Source: Casuarina equisetifolia
Lineage: Eukaryota; Streptophyta; Magnoliopsida; Fagales; Casuarinaceae
NCBI GenBank assembly: GCA_028551475.1
Contig: CM052360.1
Coordinates: forward strand, 18,464,501 to 18,528,500
Direction of reading: 5' to 3'
Length of the DNA stretch: 64,000 nt
This document shows positions 58,089-64,000 of this stretch, piece after piece. The notes below the pieces were generated by a model. The model was not told the DNA's origin, searched no databases, and saw only the letters and a program-made list of their open reading frames with translations. Made by a program: the position numbers and the translations under genes. Within the stretch, counting starts at the first letter, position 1, and each line of letters begins with the position of its first letter.

Positions 58089-59997
58089 CTATATACTACT
58101 ATCAGAGGGATCAAGAGTACAGACTTTAGGATTCGGGCTGCAAGTTCTTGAGCAAGGGCCGATATTTTTTTGCACTCCTGCCCCCATTCCTTCTCTAATC
58201 TCAGTCACAAAATACATCGCGTTGGATAGCATAGTAAGCTCAAATGCTAGATGACCAAATGATAAAGATCCAGAACCGTAAAAGACACTAATCAGAACGG
58301 CGACGACTCGGTCAGTAAGGAAAATATAAGGTTCCTGTCATGATCAAAATTGGTTAGTCTTCGAAACAAAAACAGAAACCAAACCATGCATATCATTCAA
58401 ATTCCTAAGCTTAAAACACTCACCCTTGGGAAGTGATGTCCACAAAGGATGTTAATCCAAAAGAAAATAGAATAGCAGGCTGATTCGTTGACGATTAAGA
58501 TAATAATTGGAAAAATCTCCAACAAGAACATCCATGTTAATTCTTCTATGTCTACCAACTCTTTATCTTCCTCCATTTTGCTTGTGTCAGTGCCATCCTC
58601 ATCCACCCCAACATTCTCTGCCCCAATCTTAACTTGGTCTGCAGTCAACTTTTCATTGTTGCTAATTTCCTGCACAGTCAAAAGTAAGTGAGATTGCGTG
58701 CCTTGATTTACAGCACCATGAAAAGACAAACGTATATCCTCTTGAGAGGGATCCATAGCACTCACCCTAGAACAAAGGCTGGTAATTTTCTTAACCATCC
58801 TTCCTGCTTGTTCTGGAGCTAGTATGTTTATGGTGTGGATAATGTTAGATAAAGCAAAGATACCGACTGCTAAAAACCCACCAAATGAACGACTTCCACC
58901 AATGTAATACATTCCCGAAAGAAACAGAGAACCACGCTCGATCCGGAACATTAACTCAGACTCCTGTAATCAATCAAAATTACTCGGACTGTCAAAAACA
59001 CAAAATATGAAAGACAGGGAACTTAAGTAATATATCGTCTGAAGATGCAAGGCCTAGAAGTCACTCACTTTTGGACTGACACCTGTACGAAAGTCCAAGC
59101 TAAGCATTTGAAGAAGATTGGAAAAGCCAAAGAAAACAGTAAAACCCGAGGGAAATCTACTGTTTAAGCACATAAGCACAAATATTGAAAGCCGCTCCAA
59201 GAAGAACATAGTTCCTTTGAAATTGGGATTTTCCAAGGCCAATCTAAGCCTCTCAAACAAGGACATCGACTTTTTTCTTGTTCCTGTTTCTGAAGCTTCT
59301 TCATCCCCCGCATCATTGTCTTTTTCTGGTGCACGTCGGTTGAGTTCGGACTCCTTTCTCCGTGGATCATCCTTACCCTCACTTTCCTGCACAAGAAAGC
59401 ATTATTCTCATACAATGACTTTGTCTCGTAACATTGAAAACAAGAACCAGGAACACTCACTCTATTTTCAGTGCCTCCCGTTCTCGAAGGTGTTCCGAAA
59501 TTAAATTGTCTTTCCATGAAGTTGATGACGCAAATCTTGGTTGATAAACCAAAGATAACGAAGGCTAAATGCCTACAGAACGGAGCCCGGCGGCTGAGAG
59601 CCAGAAAAACTGCGGCAACACGCTCAATCAAAAACGGGAATTCCCGCTTCTGCATGACCAAGTCAAATCTTCGTTAAACATGATAATATATAACTTTCTC
59701 TTCTTTAAAAATCTCATCTTTTTCTATTTTTAATGGACTTTTAATATAATCAAACTTGTTTGTGAACTTCTTTTTATAAAAAACAGGATCTTTCTACTAT
59801 ACACAGATACTCACAAAAAGGTGGGCGGCAATGGACGTGTTGACGTTGGTAAGTACGAAGCAGAGGATAAGCCACCCGGTATACTCAGGAACCAGCCACA
59901 TAGCAAGTATTGCAACCCGCTCCACCCAGAAGAGTACATTGTCGGCTTGACGTACTAGTTCTTCAACCCTTACCTTCCTTACCTTCTTGTCTGCCAT
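58089..59997 (-). CDS. Gene X copy 2: multi-membrane protein of unknown function
   Basis: Exons inferred from GT/AG sites: 59815-59997 (ATG, MADKKVRKVRVEELVRQADN, then two hydrophobic stretches), 59461-59649 (KREFPFLIERVAAVFLALS), 59161-59386 (charged EGKDDPRRKESELNRRAPEK, then FFLERLSIFVLMCLN), a very short exon near 59070-59083, 58423-58963 (membrane segment around FLAVGIFALSNIIHTINILA, acidic DEDGTDTSKMEEDKELVD, and WMFLLEIFPIIILIVNESAC) and 58089-58334 (VVAVLISVFYGSGSLSFGHL, ending SDSSI). Some six membrane spans are likely. The tiny exon is shorter by 6 bp than in copies 1 and 3 and is the weakest part of the model. I do not recognise the family. Confidence 0.65.
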
Positions 59998-60027
59998 TGT
60001 CGCTCTCTCAAAGAAAAACTGGGGCAC

Positions 60028-60814
60028 CCGGGTTTAGGAGAATCGTTCTTGGTGCCCAAATAAGATTAATATAGTCCACTACGTTGCTAATTCAAATTTA
60101 TTATCCCTCTCCAAATTTATATCATAACTAATATTTGATACCAGCAATATATCATAACTAATATATATCAAATCTTGCTGTTATCTTCTAAGAATATATA
60201 ATAACTAATCTAGATTTCCCTAGTTCAATGGTAACTAGGTTAGACTTCTGGCGGATTTGAATCCCTCTCCCCTCCCCGTGGATAAAATAAAATAAAAATT
60301 GAATTTAAGTTTTACCTTCTTGTATATTGGGCTTGTTGTACATGTACTTGTTTGTGTTACATAAACGTCAAAATATCTGAGGGTTAACAATCCATCGCTT
60401 TCTTTGTTACCTAAAATTTAATTAGAAACTCTTATTATTCCATTTTCCACTAATTTAATTAGGTTAATATAATTCACTTATTCATGTTAAATTTGGATTG
60501 TTTTAAAATTAACAATATACATCACAAAACATACTATTTGTAATCAAATTTTATATATCAAAAAAAGAAATGAATGATACTATTTTAAATTTGCTATATT
60601 TCTCATTCATTAACTTCATGTTAATTTAGAAGTGGTACAAGTTTTTCATTCATATCAAACCTCAAATTATTGTGTTTAAAATAATTTATAAAACCAATTA
60701 TACCCAATAGAAGTCGTGTTATTATATATTCAAAATCTCAGATATAAAAAAGTGAAAAGAATGAAGATTTCTAAGTTATTGTTCACTTATTGACTCAACT
60801 ATTTAACCCCCAAT
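60028..60814. other. AT-rich intergenic DNA between gene X copies 2 and 3
   Basis: No gene, repeat partner or element ends are seen in this very AT-rich stretch. Confidence 0.5.
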
Positions 60815-61806
60815 GCAAGGCTTAGAAGTCACTCACTATTGGATTGGGGTAGGCACCTATACGAAAGTACAAGCTAAGCATTTGAAGAAGATTGGAAAAG
60901 CCAAAGAAAACAGTAAAACCCCAAGGAAATCTACTGTTTAAGCACATAAGCACAAATATTGAAAGCCTCTCCAAGAAGAACATTTTTTTTTTTTAAATTA
61001 AGCTTGTTAAAGGCATTCAATATAAGCCGCTCAAACAAGGACATTGACTTCTTTCTTGTTCCTGTTTCTGAAGCTTCTTCATCCCCTACATCATTGTCTT
61101 TTTCTGGTGCACGTCGATTGAGTTCGGACTCCTTTTTCCGTGGATCATCCTTACCCTCACTTTCCTGCACAAGAAAGCATTATTCTCATACAATGACTTT
61201 GTCTCGTAACATAAAAACAAGAACCAGGAACACTCACTCTAGTTTCAGTGCCTCCCATTCTCCAAGGTGTTTTGAATTTAAATTGTCTTTCCATGAAGTT
61301 GATGATGTAAATCTTGGTTGATAAACCAAAGATAACAAAGGCTATATACCTACAGAACGCAGCCTGGTGGCTAAGAGCCAGAAAAACTACAGCAACACGC
61401 TTAATCAAAAACGGGAATTCCCGCTTCTGCATGACCCAGTCAAATCTTCGTTAAACATGATAATATATAAACCTTCTCTTCTTTAAAAATCTCATCTTTT
61501 TTTTTTTTAATCAACTTTTGATATAATTAAACTTGTTTGTGAACTTTTTTTTTTAATAAAAGACAGTATCTTTCTATTATACTTACAAAAAAGAACTCAT
61601 ATTTGCAACTACTTTATACATATATACTCACAAAAAGGTGGGCGGCAATGGATTTGTTGACATTGGTAAGTACGAAGCAGAGGATAAGCCACTCGGTATA
61701 CTCAAGAACCAACCACATAGCAAGTAGTGCAACCTGCTCCACCCAGAAGAGTACATTGTCGGCTTGACATATTAGTTCTTCGACCCTTAACCTCTTGTCT
61801 GCCATT
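60815..61806 (-). pseudogene. Gene X copy 3, 5' exons only
   Basis: Exon 1 (from MADKRLRVEELICQADN at 61806), exon 2 (61250-61430), exon 3 (60931-61170) and the tiny exon near 60840 are present and collinear with copy 2. The duplication ends at about 60815, so the last two exons are missing. Exon 3 carries an extra T/A-run region (FNKLNLKKKNVLL) that shifts the frame at its end. Confidence 0.7.
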
Positions 61807-61924
61807 GTCGCAAAAGCAGGACACATCAGATGGAGGAGTTCGTTACACAGCACCTTCGGCAAGGACGGAGGCGGCAGGACAACGAAATGCAAAAGATGAT
61901 ACATCTACAGGCAGTGATTCTTTA

Positions 61925-62930
61925 CATAATTCGATGGAGGTGGCCTCCGCGCCATTATGGCTTGTTCAAAAGCATAAGCAATCTCAATCAGCTTTGGTTC
62001 CCTTTAGCCCGCTGAACAAGATCCCAAATGGCATTCCATCGCTTTCATACCCCACAAGAACAATGATTCCTGGGTAACCTCCTTTTGCTAGCTCTATGGC
62101 AAGTGTAACCCGGTGCCACCATTGCATCCAAGTGTCAGAAAATAAGAAATTGTAAGGGAGCATAAAGGATTTCTCTATTGTTATAATGATCTTTGCAATG
62201 CTTTCTATGCATTTATAAAGATGTAGCTTATCCTAAGAAAGGGAACCAAATATTTACAATAATTACAATTATATTATGCCTAATCACATGCACTAATATG
62301 ATAACACATTAGATAAGGTAGCTGTCTATTAACACCAAGTCATTGTCCTCCATCAGTTTCTCAAAACCATGTTTTGACAAGTATTCCATGTTCTTGATTG
62401 CCTTTATCTCTTCTTTCCCAATTCCATTTGTCGATTCTGATGCAAGGAATTCTTCCTAGTTGTATTTATCCATTATTACTTGCAATAGGCAAAGTTAAAT
62501 AATTGTTCCTGTATCAAATACATTAAGAGCCAGAATTTAGTTGAGATATGCAGCTCTATCCCTCCTCTAGAGATGAAATTTTGAATCAAACACATTTCCT
62601 CTGCTAGTGAGATGATGATATGCTAATCGTTTCAAAACAAAAAACCATTTTCATGAGGGTCGGGCATAAATTGGTGATAAACCATTTTCTTGGAACAAAA
62701 AGAGCTTCTTAACCACAAATGGAATTGTAACAATAATGCACTTTCTAGATCATGGTTATTCAGGTTGAAGGCAATGATGTCTCACAGGGAGCTCACATAA
62801 GAGTTGATAAATTCTTTCAAGTAATTATTTAGAAAGATCTTAAAGTCTACTAGCATGACAAGTAGCTCGCCACTTCAGAGGAGATTCATAATTGTATCAA
62901 AGTTGGCCATACGTTTAGTTAGGCCATACG
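61925..62930 (-). pseudogene. Amidase 3' part with solo LTR
   Basis: The C-terminal exon is in two pieces around a solo LTR (62133-62334), with a 20-bp deletion in the LKGMEPKL region. The TAG preceding EEFLASEST is at about 62455-62457. The upstream exon near 62700-62915 (DFKIFLNNYLKE-type) has further changes. The Copia III insertion site is the same as in the copy at 36146-42664. Confidence 0.72.
62133..62334 (-). repeat. Solo LTR of Copia III family
   Basis: This 202-bp LTR is closely similar to 36444-36646 and 41866-42068. It is flanked by CCAAG at 62128-62132 and 62335-62339, exactly the target duplication of the full-length element. The internal region is absent. Confidence 0.93.
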
Positions 62931-63059
62931 TTTAGTTGGGCCCTACATAGTAAGTCATTGTCAAAACTCTAAATACATATGCATACAACCCTCATCCACT
63001 TATTCACACACATGCGAATAACTCCGTATTGAACTTTAAGAAAAATTAGATAAAATGTC

Positions 63060-63301
63060 TTCAAATAAATTTGAAGTTAAAACACATTTTCTGCATTTAG
63101 ATCGAGATGTACACTTTCTTTTATGAAGGCAAAGAAAACCGTTGGATCGAACAATTTTCCAAGAAAGTAATTGTTATGGCCAAAGATCCAATCATCAAGG
63201 AAGCACATATTTCCTTGGAGTTGTCTTACATTGAAAAAGACGACAAATGGGAACATCTTTTGGAAACTTATGAGTCATTTGGTATCACTAAAGAATGTTG
63301 A
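63060..63301 (+). pseudogene. Sieve-element-occlusion-like exon, copy 4 (open)
   Basis: This is the longest preserved version: YTFFYEGKENRWIEQFSKKV, IIKEAHISLELSYIEKDDKW, then LLETYESFGITKEC and TGA. It is an isolated exon lying convergent with CAD-E. Confidence 0.4.
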
Positions 63302-63758
63302 CTTTGTCCTAAATATGGCTTTGAATGACAAATTAATCATTAATAAATCTATTTATTTTATTAAATAACAAAATTTGACAACATATATCTTAACCCAACA
63401 ATTACATGCCATCAAACAAGGGAAATGAATCAACTCTTTTATTAATAATTCACAGTATAAACAAATTTGAATTATGAGAAATAAGATTACTTCTACAGAA
63501 TTAAGTGTGAAAAATCACACATTCATAGTTTATTGTCTCTGACCGTGTTAAAAGCCATTTATTTTAGCATAAAAAGATTATTGGTAAAAATTCATGATTA
63601 CAAAGGATAATATCTCAAATCATTATAAGACTTAACTTTCTTTATTAGTCACAAAATGCCACCCTTTACACTTCCTGAAATTACCAAGATGACTGAAAAA
63701 GCACGCAATAAATCTACTTATCAAGTACAAATCCTCGTTGGCTCAATAGATAGCGACT
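63302..63758. other. CAD-E downstream flank
   Basis: No gene is seen; it is a fifth copy of the CAD 3' flank. Confidence 0.55.
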
Positions 63759-64000
63759 TCAAGAGCTTGACCTCAACGTGTTCCCAATGTCGATGACAAA
63801 TCAGTATTTCACATCTGCTTTCTCGAGGCGCTCCATGGCACTATTCAAATAGTCCATGGGAATCACCTCGATGTCAGCCGTGATGTTGTGTTCGGCTGCA
63901 AAGTCCATCATTTCTTGAGTCTCCTTCATACCACCGATGCAACTTCCACCCACTAGCTTCCTTCCTGTCATTCCATGATATTCGTTAACATAAAATCTCT
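63759..64000 (-). pseudogene. CAD-E: last exon and part of intron 4 (rest off window)
   Basis: Exon 5 occupies 63759-63964 with a normal CAG acceptor. It contains the TGA after VKY that is also present in CAD-A and CAD-B but absent from CAD-C and CAD-D. The protein would lack only about 14 C-terminal residues, so loss of function depends on upstream exons not visible here. Confidence 0.8.

Overview
This is a 64 kb piece of a plant nuclear genome, almost certainly a eudicot. Genes have introns, intergenic DNA is AT-rich, Ty1/Copia and LINE retrotransposons are common, and the recognisable genes are plant ones (MAPKKK-type kinase, CAD/mannitol-dehydrogenase-like ADH, peroxisomal hydroxypyruvate reductase, amidase). 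The species cannot be named from the sequence alone.

Layout: the window is a mosaic of segmental duplications of one ancestral gene cluster, mostly on the minus strand. The repeated modules are a MAPKKK-like kinase (1-1019, 54438-55571), a coiled-coil gene (21380-29960 split, 56641-57966), an unrecognised multi-membrane gene, here 'gene X' (34490-36096, 58089-59997, 60815-61806), amidase 3' pseudogene pieces (2658-2935, 8855-9240, 36146-42664, 46813-47690, 61925-62930), a small plus-strand exon that may come from a sieve-element-occlusion gene (four copies), and a five-exon CAD-like dehydrogenase (CAD-A 10067-11783, B 17147-20290, C 43475-45183, D 48506-50219, E 63759 to the window end). Only CAD-D has an uninterrupted coding sequence (361 aa). 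CAD-A, -B and -E share a late nonsense codon, and CAD-C has a stop at a cysteine codon. A hydroxypyruvate reductase pseudogene on the plus strand (50999-53901) sits between CAD-D and the intact kinase.

Mobile DNA: a Copia element with 685-bp LTRs (3189-8681); a second Copia with one visible LTR that splits a coiled-coil gene (21922-about 29770); a third Copia with 203-bp LTRs (36444-42068) inside an amidase exon, whose duplicate holds a solo LTR at the same base (62133-62334); a LINE with an 8-bp target duplication (30169-34473); and two copies of an unclassified 1.3-1.4 kb insertion with 6-bp target duplications (17374-18793, 24952-26246).

Most unusual region: 12755-16794 is an endogenous geminivirus concatemer with the layout of a bipartite begomovirus. 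A half-size DNA-A-like unit (12755-14134) carries the N-terminal part of Rep on the complementary strand. It is joined at a recognisable replication-origin hairpin (nonanucleotide TAATATTAC at 14128-14136) to an almost full-length DNA-B-like unit (14135-16794, about 2.66 kb). That unit has a nuclear-shuttle-like gene on the virion strand and a movement-protein-like gene on the complementary strand. The two units share a common region of about 210 bp, as cognate A and B components do. All genes are broken by stops or frameshifts. The outer ends lie at or within a few bases of the Rep nick site, and the host flanks are not contiguous in the paralogous blocks, so the insertion marks a rearrangement breakpoint.
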